Source of the DNA: Lysobacterales bacterium
GTDB taxonomy: Bacteria; Pseudomonadota; Gammaproteobacteria; Xanthomonadales; SZUA-5
Assembly (NCBI GenBank): GCA_022844135.1
Contig: JALHMG010000001.1
Coordinates: 95,021 to 159,020, forward strand
DNA length: 64,000 bases
Direction: 5' to 3'
Positions 8,708 through 19,888 of the stretch are shown here, piece after piece (positions within the stretch are counted from its first letter, which is position 1; each line of letters begins with the position of its first letter). The position numbers and the translations under genes were made by a program. Below the pieces are notes generated by a model. That model ran no database searches. It saw only the letters and a program-made list of their open reading frames with translations, and was not told the origin of the DNA.

Positions 8708-10599
8708 ACTACCGTTCCGATATCGATGGCTTAAGGGCCATTGCCGTGTTGCTGGTGGTTGTCTATCACGCGAACCCCGCTTGGTTGAGCGGCGGGTTTA
8801 TCGGTGTCGATGTGTTTTTCGTCATCAGCGGTTTTCTGATTACGCGATTGCTGTTCGACGAGTGGCAAGCCAGTCAGCATATCTCCCTGTCTGGATTCTA
8901 TGCGCGTCGCGTCCGGCGGCTCTTGCCTGCGCTACTGTTGATGTTGATCGGCGTGCTCCTGTTGGGCCTGTGGGTACTCTCGCCTGCGATCGGCGAAGTG
9001 CAGGGCTTGGCGCAGTCGATGCTGGCGACGCTGGCGCTGCTGTCGAATCATTACTTTGCGCTAAACACGGGTTACTTCGATGAGCCGGCGGAGCAGCAGG
9101 TGCTTCTGCACACATGGTCGCTGTCGGTCGAAGAGCAGTTCTATCTGTTGTGGCCGGTGTTGCTGTTGTTCCTGCTACGAAGCGCGCATCAGCGCAAGCG
9201 TTCGCCGCGCCGGGCAGTGCTGAACGTGTTGGTCGCACTATTGGTGTCGTCGCTCGCGGCCTCGATCTGGCTGACGCCGCGGGAGCCCACATTGGCGTTC
9301 TTCGCGTTGCCGACGAGGGCTTGGGAATTTGCGGTTGGCGGACTGGCATCAATCGCGTTGATCGGTGGCCGGGAGCGGCCAGCGTTGGGTTCGATTTGTA
9401 CCGCGATCGGGCTTGCTGGAATCCTCATCTGCGCGATCTGGATCGACGCCAGCATGGCGTTCCCGGGCGCCGTGGCGCTTCTGCCGGTGGCGGCAACTGG
9501 TTTGGTGCTGATCGGTGGCGCGATGGCGCCCTCCGGAATGGCGACACGGGTATTGCGCCTGAAGCCATTGGTTGCGATTGGCCTGGTTTCGTACGGCTGG
9601 TATTTATGGCATTGGCCGCTGTTATCGCTGGCACGCATCCACGGTCTCGGCGAGCTGAGTGTGCTCAATGCTGGCGCCATCTGCTTACTGGCGCTGCTGC
9701 TGGCAGCGCTGAGTTACCGGCTCGTTGAAAAGCCACTGCGGCGGCCTTTGCCTACGGGACTCACTCTTCGGCGCGGCGCGTTGGCCGGTTTTGCGTTGGC
9801 GCTAATGACGGCCAGCGCCGGCGCGTGGGCCAAGTGGTGGTGGCCTCGCAGCACCGAGAATCTGGAGCTGCGCTCAGCACTTCTGGGCGCGGAAAAGGTA
9901 CGTGTCCCTTGCGGCCAGGAGCGGCCCTACAGGCAAATCAACGATCGCTCGGCGTGCACGTTCGGCGGAACCGATGCCGGTGTTGTGCTGTGGGGCGATT
10001 CGCACGCGGCGCATTTTCTGCCGGCGCTTGCGCTGGCGCAGCATGAGCCAGTGTTGGTGCGCTATATGCCCGAATGCCCGCCGATTCTCGATTACTCGCC
10101 GAGCCTTGTCGGTATTGAGCGCGCCGCCGGTTGCGAGCGCTTCAACCGCGACGTGCTCGACGAGATTCGACGCTACGGGCCGGCTAAGGTGGTTTTGGCA
10201 GCGCGCTGGCGAGCGTATCTGTCGAATGACACTGCGATCGACGCAGCGAGCGAGGGTCTCAAGCAACTCGCTTCTTCTCTGGCGGCATCGGGCGTTCGCG
10301 TTGTGGTGATGTTGCCGCCACCGGAAATGCCTGGTGTGGCCCCCGCCTGTCTGACGCGTCGACCGGTGGAGAAGTGCAGTGTCGATAACGCCATTGCCCG
10401 GCGGCAGCGCGCAGACGCCGTCGCGATGCTGCAATCCGCTCTGGCCGGTGCCGTCTTCATCGATCCTTTTCCCGCACTCTGCCCAGGGCAGGTCTGTTCG
10501 CCGTTGCAGGACAACACTGTGCTTTACTCCGATGCACACCATTTGACCACCGCTGGGTCGCAGCGCATCGCGCCAGCGCTTGCAGCGGCCTTGCGCTAA
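8704..10599 (+). CDS. OafA/YrhL-type acyltransferase with C-terminal SGNH domain
   Basis: 631 residues from a GTG overlapping the upstream stop. The N-terminal half is a multi-pass acyltransferase-3 domain, with RAIAVLLVVVYHAN carrying the conserved histidine, RVRRLLPALLL, and SVEEQFYLLWPVLLL. The C-terminal part is a periplasmic SGNH module: VVLWGDSHAAHFL holds the Ser nucleophile block and SDAHHLTTAG the Asp-x-x-His pair. Such fusions move acetyl groups across the inner membrane onto O-antigen or similar glycans. All catalytic motifs look intact. Confidence 0.9.
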   Translation: MNYRSDIDGLRAIAVLLVVVYHANPAWLSGGFIGVDVFFVISGFLITRLLFDEWQASQHISLSGFYARRVRRLLPALLLMLIGVLLLGLWVLSPAIGEVQGLAQSMLATLALLSNHYFALNTGYFDEPAEQQVLLHTWSLSVEEQFYLLWPVLLLFLLRSAHQRKRSPRRAVLNVLVALLVSSLAASIWLTPREPTLAFFALPTRAWEFAVGGLASIALIGGRERPALGSICTAIGLAGILICAIWIDASMAFPGAVALLPVAATGLVLIGGAMAPSGMATRVLRLKPLVAIGLVSYGWYLWHWPLLSLARIHGLGELSVLNAGAICLLALLLAALSYRLVEKPLRRPLPTGLTLRRGALAGFALALMTASAGAWAKWWWPRSTENLELRSALLGAEKVRVPCGQERPYRQINDRSACTFGGTDAGVVLWGDSHAAHFLPALALAQHEPVLVRYMPECPPILDYSPSLVGIERAAGCERFNRDVLDEIRRYGPAKVVLAARWRAYLSNDTAIDAASEGLKQLASSLAASGVRVVVMLPPPEMPGVAPACLTRRPVEKCSVDNAIARRQRADAVAMLQSALAGAVFIDPFPALCPGQVCSPLQDNTVLYSDAHHLTTAGSQRIAPALAAALR

Positions 10600-10606
10600 T
10601 CGGGTA

Positions 10607-11701
10607 ATGCCGCACCTTTTGATTGATGCGCTGAGTGTGAACAACTTCTCCGGTCGTCACGTACTCACGGGGCACGTGCGGCAGATGCGCCTTGCGCTGC
10701 CCGATTGGCGACTGTCGATGCTCGTGCAGCGGGGTCAGTCGCAACTTGCGCTTGACTGCGATGTCGCCCCGCTTGAAGTGCCTGTTGGCGCGGGCGCGCT
10801 GCGGCGCGTCTGGTTCACGCAACGCCATCTGCACCAATGGACGCGCGATATCGGCGCCGATCTGTTGTTCACGCCAGCCGGCATGTTGACCGCCGGCTGT
10901 CCGCTTCCGCAGATCGTGCTGGCGCAAAATCCCTGGCCACTCGTCGATTTGGCGCGTGGCCGCGAACGCGTGCGCGCGTACTTGCAACGGCACGCCTTTG
11001 CCGCCGCGCAAAGGCGTGCACGCGTGATGGTCTACAACTCGCGTTACATGCAGGCGCTATATGCAACAAAGCTCGGCGAGCGCAGCGGGCCGAGCCTCAT
11101 CGCTTACCAGGGCATCGACGAGCGCTACTTCGATCAAGCCTCGCCATGCGCGCTGTCCGAGCGTCGAGATCTGGTGCTGGTCTCGGTGATGGCGGCGCAT
11201 AAAGCGGTGGAGGACGCGGTCGCCGCTTTTGCACTCGCCAAGCTTGGCCACCAGACCCGACTGCGGCTGATCGGCCCCTGGCCAGACGTTTCCTATCGCC
11301 GACAGATCGAGCGCATCGTGGCGGCGCACGGTCTGGCAGGTCGTGTTGTTTTCGAGGGCGAAATCGCATTGGCCGAGCTTCTGGCGGCTTATCGACATGC
11401 GCGCGCGTTCGTGCTGTTGAGCCGCTGCGAGTCCTTCGGCATTCCTGCAATCGAAGCGCAAAGCCAAGGCACACCGACGATCGTCGCGATGGGCACTGCA
11501 GCCCCTGAAGTGGCGGGCGCCGGTGGCCTCGTGGTCCCTTCCGGCGCCGTTGGTGAAGCAGCGCAAGCGATGACTGCGCTGATGAGCGACGACGCGCTCT
11601 GGCATCGCTATTCGCACGCTGCGCTCGACAATGCCTGCCGCTTTCGTTTCACCCACTGCTCAGCGCCATTGATCGATGCGCTCCGTGAGTTAGCGCCGTG
11701 A
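10607..11701 (+). CDS. Glycosyltransferase family 4
   Basis: 364 residues from ATG 10607, seven bases after the preceding stop. This is a GT-B protein: the N-terminal domain includes NNFSGRHVLTGH, and the C-terminal donor domain has LVLVSVMAAHKAVEDAV, LRLIGPWPD and the E-x7-E-like segment LLSRCESFGIPAIEAQSQG. The overall layout is that of retaining GT4 enzymes. Donor sugar unknown. Confidence 0.83.
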   Translation: MPHLLIDALSVNNFSGRHVLTGHVRQMRLALPDWRLSMLVQRGQSQLALDCDVAPLEVPVGAGALRRVWFTQRHLHQWTRDIGADLLFTPAGMLTAGCPLPQIVLAQNPWPLVDLARGRERVRAYLQRHAFAAAQRRARVMVYNSRYMQALYATKLGERSGPSLIAYQGIDERYFDQASPCALSERRDLVLVSVMAAHKAVEDAVAAFALAKLGHQTRLRLIGPWPDVSYRRQIERIVAAHGLAGRVVFEGEIALAELLAAYRHARAFVLLSRCESFGIPAIEAQSQGTPTIVAMGTAAPEVAGAGGLVVPSGAVGEAAQAMTALMSDDALWHRYSHAALDNACRFRFTHCSAPLIDALRELAP

Positions 11702-12815
11702 GTCGCTTGCGGGAATGGTGGTTGGCGCACATCGCAAGGCCGAATCCGGCGCAATCGTTCTTGCCGGCGATCGATGGCTTGCGCTTCGTGGCGATTGCGC
11801 TGGTGGTGCTGTACCACGTGCAAGGCTATGTGTCCTCGCGCGCGGGGTTGCCGGTCCACGGGGGCGAGGGTCTGCATCGTTGGCTGGTACACGGCTCGTT
11901 CGGCGTGCCGCTGTTTTTCGCCATCAGCGGCTTCATCATCGCCAGCCAGTGGTTCGGTGCGCGCCCGCCATCGCTAAAGCGTTATTTGATTCGACGCATC
12001 ACGCGCCTTGAGCCGCCTTTCATCGTCTCAATGTTGTTGGTGTTTGCGCTCAAGGTGGTTGTTCTCGGTGTTGCGTTTTCCGAGCTTTTGCCGCACTTGT
12101 TGGTCAGCCTGGTTTACCTGCATGGACCAATATTCGGCACCCATAGCGAGGTTAACGGCGTCGCCTGGTCGCTGGAAGTCGAATGGCAGTTTTACCTGCT
12201 GGCGCCACTGATCTTGTCGACGGCGCTGCGGATGCGTCCGGTCCGCGCCGCGTTTGTGTTGGCAGCACTGGTGGTTCTTGGCGGCGTTGTCCACGGTTTC
12301 GAAGAGTCGCTGGCTCCGCGCATAGCCCTTAGCGTGTTGCACTATTTCGGGTTCTTTCTCGCTGGCGTTTGGGTTGCGCAGAGGCACACCACGCCAGTTC
12401 TGAGCAATCCTCTGTTCGACGCGGCCGCGCTGGCTTGCGCGTTTGGTATCGGCGCGGCTCTGCATTTCGGCGGCTGGGCCTCAATGGCGCTGCCGCTCCT
12501 GACGGCTGCATTCCTCGCATCGAGTTTGCGCTCGAAATGGTGGTCGGCGCTGTTGTCGTGGTGGCCGATTCACGGTATCGGTGCCATGTGCTACACGATT
12601 TATCTGTACCACTTCTTCATCGTCTCCGGCGTTGGTCGCGTCTGGCCGCAAGGCAGTTTAGGTCCGGGATCGCTCGACCTCGTCGTCTTTGCCGTTTTGA
12701 TATTCCCGGTGGTGATCGTGGTGTGCGCTGTGCCTTACGTTCTGATCGAACGCCCGTTCATGGTGTGGCGCCCCGGCGTCACGCGATTGCGCGATGCGCT
12801 GTCGTGGTCCGGTCG

Positions 12816-12819
<4 letters not shown>
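11698..12819 (+). CDS. Membrane O-acyltransferase (acyltransferase family 3)
   Basis: 373 residues with about ten hydrophobic segments. The start is GTG overlapping the previous stop (GTGA). Key motifs are LRFVAIALVVLYHVQ (conserved histidine), ISGFIIA, RRITRLEPPF and WSLEVEWQFYLLAPLIL. Unlike the 8704 gene it has no SGNH extension. It probably O-acylates the glycan made by this cluster. Confidence 0.88.
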
Positions 12820-13984
<1,165 letters not shown>

Positions 13985-13988
<4 letters not shown>

Positions 13989-14962
13989 GCGTCGCCGCAA
14001 GCTCGGCAACGAAGTGCAGTGTCGTCATTTGCACCTTCAACGGTGAGCGCCGGCTCCCCGCGACGCTGCAACATCTTGCGGCGCAGACGGGATTGCCGCC
14101 ATCGGCCTGGGAAGTGATCGTCGTCGACAATGCAAGTAACGATCAGTCTGCTGAGTTGTGCCAATCGATTTGGCTGTCGATGAATACGGGAGTGCCGATG
14201 CGGGTGATTGCCGAGCCAACGCCAGGATTGACGCACGCTCGGATCCGCGGCGTCGGAGCGGCCAGCGGCGCGATCATTGTGTTCGTCGATGACGATAACT
14301 GGTTGGATGCAAACTACCTGCAAGTGGCGTGCGAGCTTCTGGATCAGCATCCTGAGATCGCGATTTGCGGTGGCAGGACAGAACCCGTGTTCGAGTCCGC
14401 GCGTCCAGCCTGGTTCGAGCAGCATTCGAACTGGTTTGCAGTAGGTTCCCAGGCCGCTCAGTCCGGCGAGGTAACCTGCGTCTGGGGCTGCGGACTGACG
14501 ATCCGTGCCGAGGTGGCTCGTCGGTTTCTAAGGCCGGATACAACGGGCCTCTTGAATGACCGTACTGGCAGCTCGCTGAGTAGCGGTGGCGACACCGAGT
14601 TGTGCCTACGTGCGGCGGTTGCCGGATACAAAGCCTGGTATTCGGAGCAGTTGCGCCTCAGCCACTGGATGCCACAGAGTCGGATGGACTGGACTCATCT
14701 CATCAAGTTGATTTTTGCTATCGGCGCGGACGAATCCCAGTTGAAGCGCTATCGGCTTCAGTTGCAGCGACGTAAACAAGACCGTGCCTGGCTCCGTTGG
14801 TATGCGGATTCAAGGCTGCTGCAATTGGCATGGTGCGTGACAGCGCTGATGGCGCATATCGTGCGGAATCCCAGGAGCCTTATGGTGAACGAGGAAGGCA
14901 ATCGACAAGCCGTTCCACTGGTGTTTCGGCTGGGGAATGCTGCGGGACTGCTGCGCCGATGA
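13985..14962 (+). CDS. Glycosyltransferase family 2
   Basis: 325 residues, ATGA-coupled to the upstream GT4. CSVVICTFNGERRLPATLQH opens the GT-A fold, VIVVDNASND and the metal site IVFVDDDNWLDANYL follow, and a GGDTELCLRA block supplies the later acidic motif. The tail contains a weak hydrophobic stretch. Donor and acceptor cannot be assigned. Confidence 0.85.
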
Positions 14963-15023
14963 GTTCGCTGAGCCGTTGCTGCTTGACCTTGGTCGCTCGC
15001 GACGATGTCGCCCGGACAAACCC

Positions 15024-16106
15024 GTGACACTGCGTATTGGCTTGATCTGCAGTGCACCTGTCAACGCGCCCGGCAGCATGGCCGCCTATAGAGACGTTTT
15101 GATCGCAGCCATGGAGCGATTTGCGCCCGAGTTGAAACTGGAGATCTTGTCGCTCGGCTTGTCACCTTCGGAAAGTCACTCGCGACAGCGTTGGCATACG
15201 CTGACCATGCCGCTCGCAGCACGCAAAGCCACGACGCCAGATGTGTGGCACGTGCTTGATGGTAGTCGAGCCTATATCGCCTTTGCGCTTCGTTCAGCGC
15301 CCGTGGTCATTACCGCTCACGACATCATTCCCTGGTTGCAGGCAAAAGGCAGGTTCCCTGGCGCACCACCGACCGGGCTCGCGGCGCGCTGGCTGTGGCG
15401 CGGCAACGCTCGCGCAATGCACCGCGCTGCGCGTGTCGTGTGCGACAGTCGTTCGACCGCCGACGATCTGGCCAGGTACTTCGGAGTGCCATCGGATGCG
15501 CCGGTCGTTGGTTTGCCGGTGCGTCCGACGCTGGCAGCACTGGCCCGCCTTCCGTCCACAGTCGAACGCGAACGCGATTTGGTTTTGCATGTGGGCAACA
15601 ACAGCTTCTACAAATGGCGTGAACAAGTGCTGCAGGTCTTCGCCCGCCTGCCGCCGCAGTGTCGGCTGGTCATGATCGGCCCGCCGCCGACAGCGTCGTT
15701 GCGCGCGGTGGTTGCGGGTCTGGCTCTGGACCAGCGCGTTTCCTTCATCGATGAGCCTTCCGACGATGCTCTGGCAACGTACTATCGACGCGCACAATTG
15801 CTGCTGTTTCCCTCGCGCTACGAAGGTTTTGGCTGGCCGGTTCTCGAAGCCATGACGTTCGGATTGCCGTTGGTGGCGAGCAATCGCGGATCGCTGCCCG
15901 AAGTGGTTGGCGACGCGTGCCCCATCACTGATCCGAACGACGTCCAACGGTTTGCAGCCCAAGCCACGGAACTGCTTACCAATGACGTCATTTGGCGAGC
16001 CGCGTCGGCACAAGCGCTGGCCCAGGCAAAACGTTTCTCTATGTCGGAGTTCGCAAATTCGATGGCCAATGTCTATCGCTCCGTCGCGATGGAAGCAAAG
16101 CGATGA
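15024..16106 (+). CDS. Glycosyltransferase family 4
   Basis: 360 residues using GTG 15024, which puts TLRIGLICSAPVNAPGS at the N-terminus as expected for GT-B proteins. An ATG at 14937 in the same frame overlaps the upstream gene by 26 bases and would add 29 poorly family-like residues. The donor domain has LVLHVGNNSFYKWREQV and the E-x7-E region FPSRYEGFGWPVLEAMTFG with ASNRGSLPEVVGDA. A mannosyl- or related transferase is a guess only. Confidence 0.82.
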   Translation: MTLRIGLICSAPVNAPGSMAAYRDVLIAAMERFAPELKLEILSLGLSPSESHSRQRWHTLTMPLAARKATTPDVWHVLDGSRAYIAFALRSAPVVITAHDIIPWLQAKGRFPGAPPTGLAARWLWRGNARAMHRAARVVCDSRSTADDLARYFGVPSDAPVVGLPVRPTLAALARLPSTVERERDLVLHVGNNSFYKWREQVLQVFARLPPQCRLVMIGPPPTASLRAVVAGLALDQRVSFIDEPSDDALATYYRRAQLLLFPSRYEGFGWPVLEAMTFGLPLVASNRGSLPEVVGDACPITDPNDVQRFAAQATELLTNDVIWRAASAQALAQAKRFSMSEFANSMANVYRSVAMEAKR

Positions 16107-17110
16107 AGCGGGCACTCATCATCGGCGTCTCCGGACAAGATGGCGCATTGCTGGCGCGCTTGCTTACCGACAAGTCTTATGAAGTCCACGGAAGCTCGCG
16201 CGACGCGCAAACAACCGATTTCGTAAATCTCGTTCGTGTTGGCGTTCGCGAGCACGTAAAATTGCACTCTGCGGCGCCGGGCGATCGCCGCAGCGTTGAG
16301 CAGCTGCTGAATCGAGTCGCGCCAGATGAAATCTACCTCCTGGCGGGACAGAGCTCGGTGGGTCTTTCGTTCGAGAAGCCGGTTGAGACTTTGGAGAGTG
16401 TGACGCTCGGGACGCTCAATGTGCTCGAAGCAATACGTCTCATGAAACTGCCGACGCGGCTTTACCATGCCGGCTCCAGCGAGTGTTTTGGGGAACACGA
16501 TGCCGCACTGAACGAGTCGACCGCGTTTCGGCCACGTAGCCCCTACGCCGTTGCTAAAGCTGCAGCCCATTTCGCCGTGGCGAACTATCGGGAGGCTTAC
16601 GGCTTGTATGCGTGCACAGGAATTCTCTTCAATCACGAATCTCCGTTGCGCGCTCCGCGCTTTGTCACCCGGAAAGTCGTCGCTGCTGCCTGTCGCATTG
16701 CCGCCGGCAGTGGCGAACGGCTGGCGCTGGGCGATCTTGGCATTGAACGCGACTGGGGTTGGGCGCCTGAATACGTTTATGCGATGTGGCAGATGCTGCA
16801 GTTGCCGATGCCCGATGACCTGGTCATAGCGACCGGACAGGCAAACTCCCTGCGTCGCTTCGTGGAGCTGGCCTTCGCCGAGCTTGGCCTCGAATGGGCT
16901 GAATTCGTTGACTATGACAACAGTTTGCGCCGTCCCACGGACCTGCGTCGTAGTGTTGGCGATCCGAGGCGTGCCGCAGCCGCAATCTCTTGGCACGCAA
17001 AGGCGGGGCTCAAGGAGGTTGTTGCTGCTATGGTCGCCGCCGAACTGGGGCGAGAATGGCCCATGGTCGCGAGTTTCGAGACCACAAATGCCGACGCGGG
17101 CTTACCATGA
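16103..17110 (+). CDS. GDP-mannose 4,6-dehydratase-like SDR (gmd paralogue)
   Basis: 335 residues. IIGVSGQDGALLARLLTDK is the NAD(P)-binding start characteristic of Gmd, followed by HAGSSECFGE, SPYAVAKAAAH (Tyr-x3-Lys) and FNHESPLRAPRFVTRKV. It is clearly homologous to the canonical gmd at 20696 but about 38 residues shorter, and it lacks the usual early RRASSF-type loop. It could be a dehydratase with another substrate or a diverged paralogue. ATGA overlap at its start. Confidence 0.78.
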   Translation: MKRALIIGVSGQDGALLARLLTDKSYEVHGSSRDAQTTDFVNLVRVGVREHVKLHSAAPGDRRSVEQLLNRVAPDEIYLLAGQSSVGLSFEKPVETLESVTLGTLNVLEAIRLMKLPTRLYHAGSSECFGEHDAALNESTAFRPRSPYAVAKAAAHFAVANYREAYGLYACTGILFNHESPLRAPRFVTRKVVAAACRIAAGSGERLALGDLGIERDWGWAPEYVYAMWQMLQLPMPDDLVIATGQANSLRRFVELAFAELGLEWAEFVDYDNSLRRPTDLRRSVGDPRRAAAAISWHAKAGLKEVVAAMVAAELGREWPMVASFETTNADAGLP

Positions 17111-17952
17111 GCCATCCTGAGCCGGATTCGGAGATTTTGCGCATTGATTTTGTCGTTCCTTTGCGAGCAAGGACGACGACGGATAACTGGCCGCGTACAT
17201 GCGAGTTACTCGCGCAAACTGTGGGTTCCATACTTAATTCTCGCGATGACCGGCTACGCATACTAATTTCCTGTCATGACACACCGGAGCAGTTGCCGCA
17301 CGATTCGCGTGTAGAGATACTGCAGGTGCCATTCGCGCCTCCGCCGAGCGAGAGCAAGTCTTTCGATACAGCCAGGCGTCTCTTTGTGTGGGAGACAGAT
17401 AAGGGTCGGAAGTTGCTCTACGGCATCGAGCGAGCCCGCGCCTCGGGCAGTCGATACTTTATGCCAACAGATGCCGACGATCTTGTCTCATCAAGACTTG
17501 TTGGCTGGTGCCTCGAACAGAACCACTCCTGTGGATATTTTATTGACGAAGGATACCGACTCAATGACGAGAACCTTGGTCGCGTCTACTATCGCCGCAG
17601 GTTCTTCGAGGAATGTGGCAGCAGTGCCATTCTCCGGACTCAGCTGGCTCCATTCCCACAACAGCCCGACTATTCGCTGGATCTCAATGACCGATACACT
17701 CGCCGCTATGTCGTACACGCCTATCTGCCGGAGTCGATGGCTCGCCAAGGAAATCCCTTGAAGCCAGTGCCTTTCCCTGCGGCCGTTTATCGGTTCCACG
17801 AACAGAATATATTTGCTGTTTCGGCGCGCCGACGAGATTCGCCGTTGAGACGCTGGCTTCGAGAATTAATTAAGGGTCGTCCGGTTGATGATGCCCTGCG
17901 AGCCGAGTTTTTTATTGGTGCTGGCGTCATGCAGAAAAGTCTTCCAATATGA
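17107..17952 (+). CDS. Glycosyltransferase-like protein (GT-A fold, divergent)
   Basis: 281 residues. IDFVVPLRARTTTDNW resembles the first strand of GT-A enzymes, and RYFMPTDADDLVSSRLV provides a DXD-like TDADD site. The usual VVDDGS pattern is replaced by RILISCHDTPE, so family membership is weaker than for its neighbours. It begins the lower-GC section that continues through the polymerase-like gene, consistent with separate acquisition. ATGA overlap on both sides. Confidence 0.65.
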   Translation: MSHPEPDSEILRIDFVVPLRARTTTDNWPRTCELLAQTVGSILNSRDDRLRILISCHDTPEQLPHDSRVEILQVPFAPPPSESKSFDTARRLFVWETDKGRKLLYGIERARASGSRYFMPTDADDLVSSRLVGWCLEQNHSCGYFIDEGYRLNDENLGRVYYRRRFFEECGSSAILRTQLAPFPQQPDYSLDLNDRYTRRYVVHAYLPESMARQGNPLKPVPFPAAVYRFHEQNIFAVSARRRDSPLRRWLRELIKGRPVDDALRAEFFIGAGVMQKSLPI

Positions 17953-19340
17953 CTGCCTTATACGCGCTTTTGATAGCAATCTCAGCTGGTGTATTCAGTG
18001 CATTCGCGCGATGGCGTACTGCGCTACCATCCATCATTGTTATAGCAGCGATTCAGGATCCCATTCGGAAACTGACGGTTGGAACGCCCGGTTGGATGAC
18101 GTTGCTTGCTGTCCCGTTATTCCTGGTCGGAATTGCGACCATGATGGCGACCGTTCCGTCGGTTTGGAAGCGCTTTAGCAATGCGAACCCCAAAATCGCG
18201 AAGGCGCTGGTTCTTCTGATTCTTTTTTCAATCCCGCCAATGCTTATTTCCGTGACCTATGGTCCTGGCAGTTGGCAATTCACGCTTTTGGGATTGTTTT
18301 CTTATTCGATGTTATTTCTGGCAATTTTATTCGGATTTTTTTATGCGCGTTCGACGGAATCCGTGCATGTGATTCTGGCTGTTTATTGCGTGGTTCATGG
18401 TGTCATGCTCTTTGGGGCGCTGGTTGAGTACTTTGATCTACTGCCTGGATCCACGATTGTGGGGGCTGAGATACTTGGATACCGCTGGATTCGTTGGATC
18501 CCGGGCTACACTGTTGAGATGATTTCAGGGTTCTACCGAAGTTCCGACGTTATGGGCTGGCATGCTGCAATGGTGTGCATGCTCTCCCTGACGATGGCCA
18601 TCGCAAAATCAGGTAAGTCACGGATCTTTTGGTTATGTGTTTGTGCGTGGGCCATTTTTGCACTCTTGCTTTGCGGTCGCCGGAAAATGGTCTATATGTT
18701 GCCAGTTTTCGTCATGGCATTGACTTGGATCTATTTCTCTGCAGGCAGAGTATCAAAGGTTCTGCCAATCATCGGTCTGCTGGCTGTTCCGATGTCATCA
18801 CTTGTGGTTTCAAGCGACATGTTGGGAGATGATACGGCGAATATCATTTATTACACACAAAGCAAAGAGGGTGATAGTGTATTCGATCGCTTCGAATCGC
18901 ATGGTTTAGGTGAAATTGTAGAGACCTATCGACAGTTGGGTTTTTTTGGCGCCGGTTTAGGTTTTGGGACGCCGGGATCGCATCATATATCGGCAGAACG
19001 GCCGCGAGTATGGCAAGAAAGTGGCCCGGGACGTGTCATGGCCGAGTTGGGTGTTTTGGGGTTTGTCGCATTTCTGGCTACCCTGATTACCATCGGTCTG
19101 GCCATGTGGCGCGTAACGAGATCTTTTCTTACCGCACGGACCAGAGAGGGCCCTCTGTGCGCGTGCCTGCTGGCGGTGGCGGTGGCCAATGTCTGTAGTC
19201 TGACAATCTCGGGTCAGATTCTGGCCGATGCCTTTATCGTCGTTTTTCTCGGTTTTTTGGTAGGTGTTGTATTGGGCTTTGGGCGGCGTGACTTTGTGGA
19301 CCAGATCATTAGTCGTCAAAACGCTTCACAAACGGCATGA
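17949..19340 (+). CDS. O-antigen polymerase/ligase-like membrane protein (Wzy/WaaL type)
   Basis: 463 residues with roughly ten to twelve hydrophobic helices and a long polar loop between the later helices (about residues 290-355), the topology of O-antigen polymerases and ligases. No catalytic motif is diagnostic in this family, so the call rests on topology and position. Base composition is visibly more AT-rich than flanking genes, as is common for wzy genes. It starts at an ATGA overlap and is the only polymerase candidate in the window. Confidence 0.65.
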   Translation: MTALYALLIAISAGVFSAFARWRTALPSIIVIAAIQDPIRKLTVGTPGWMTLLAVPLFLVGIATMMATVPSVWKRFSNANPKIAKALVLLILFSIPPMLISVTYGPGSWQFTLLGLFSYSMLFLAILFGFFYARSTESVHVILAVYCVVHGVMLFGALVEYFDLLPGSTIVGAEILGYRWIRWIPGYTVEMISGFYRSSDVMGWHAAMVCMLSLTMAIAKSGKSRIFWLCVCAWAIFALLLCGRRKMVYMLPVFVMALTWIYFSAGRVSKVLPIIGLLAVPMSSLVVSSDMLGDDTANIIYYTQSKEGDSVFDRFESHGLGEIVETYRQLGFFGAGLGFGTPGSHHISAERPRVWQESGPGRVMAELGVLGFVAFLATLITIGLAMWRVTRSFLTARTREGPLCACLLAVAVANVCSLTISGQILADAFIVVFLGFLVGVVLGFGRRDFVDQIISRQNASQTA

Positions 19341-19888
19341 AGCTAGATATCGATGCAACAAGGAAGCAGCGGCCCTATCGTCGACGCGAGTATTTTGGCC
19401 GTCTGATGTGGGCGATCATAAGCTTGCTTTTTCGCTTTTCACCCCGTGTTGGATTCAGATGGCGCGCTTTTTTGTTGCGTTGCTTCGGTGCGAAAATTGG
19501 TCGCGGTGCGCATATCTATCCAGGCGCGCGTATCGAACTGCCGTGGCTCCTTGAAGTCGGCGAGCTCAGCAGCGTTGCTGACGGCGTGCGCGTTTACAAT
19601 CTGGGGAAGGTACGAATTGGCGCTCGCTCGACGTTGTCCTACGGAGCGCACATCTGCGCCGGGACACACGATTACGAAGACGCTGGCTTCCCGCTACTCC
19701 GACTGCCGATCGACATCGGCGATGACGTCTGGATTTGCGCCGATGCTTTTCTTGCACCGGGCGTGACCGTTGGCGATGGTGCGGTTGTTGCGGCACGCGC
19801 TGTTGTTGTTGCCGATGTCCCACCTTGGGTTGTCGTAGCGGGCCATCCTGCGCAAATGCTGAAACCCAGAGTAATCCGGCCCTCGTGA
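19337..19888 (+). CDS. Hexapeptide-repeat acyltransferase (WcaF-like)
   Basis: 183 residues with left-handed beta-helix repeats: IGRGAHIYPGARIELP, IGARSTLSYGAHICAG, IDIGDDVWICADAFLAPGV and VGDGAVVAARAVV. The histidine in GTHDYED is at the usual catalytic position. The tail VVAGHPAQMLKPR is typical of colanic-acid WcaF-like acetyltransferases. It probably acetylates a fucosylated or other repeat-unit sugar. ATGA-coupled to the upstream membrane protein. Confidence 0.83.
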   Translation: MKLDIDATRKQRPYRRREYFGRLMWAIISLLFRFSPRVGFRWRAFLLRCFGAKIGRGAHIYPGARIELPWLLEVGELSSVADGVRVYNLGKVRIGARSTLSYGAHICAGTHDYEDAGFPLLRLPIDIGDDVWICADAFLAPGVTVGDGAVVAARAVVVADVPPWVVVAGHPAQMLKPRVIRPS

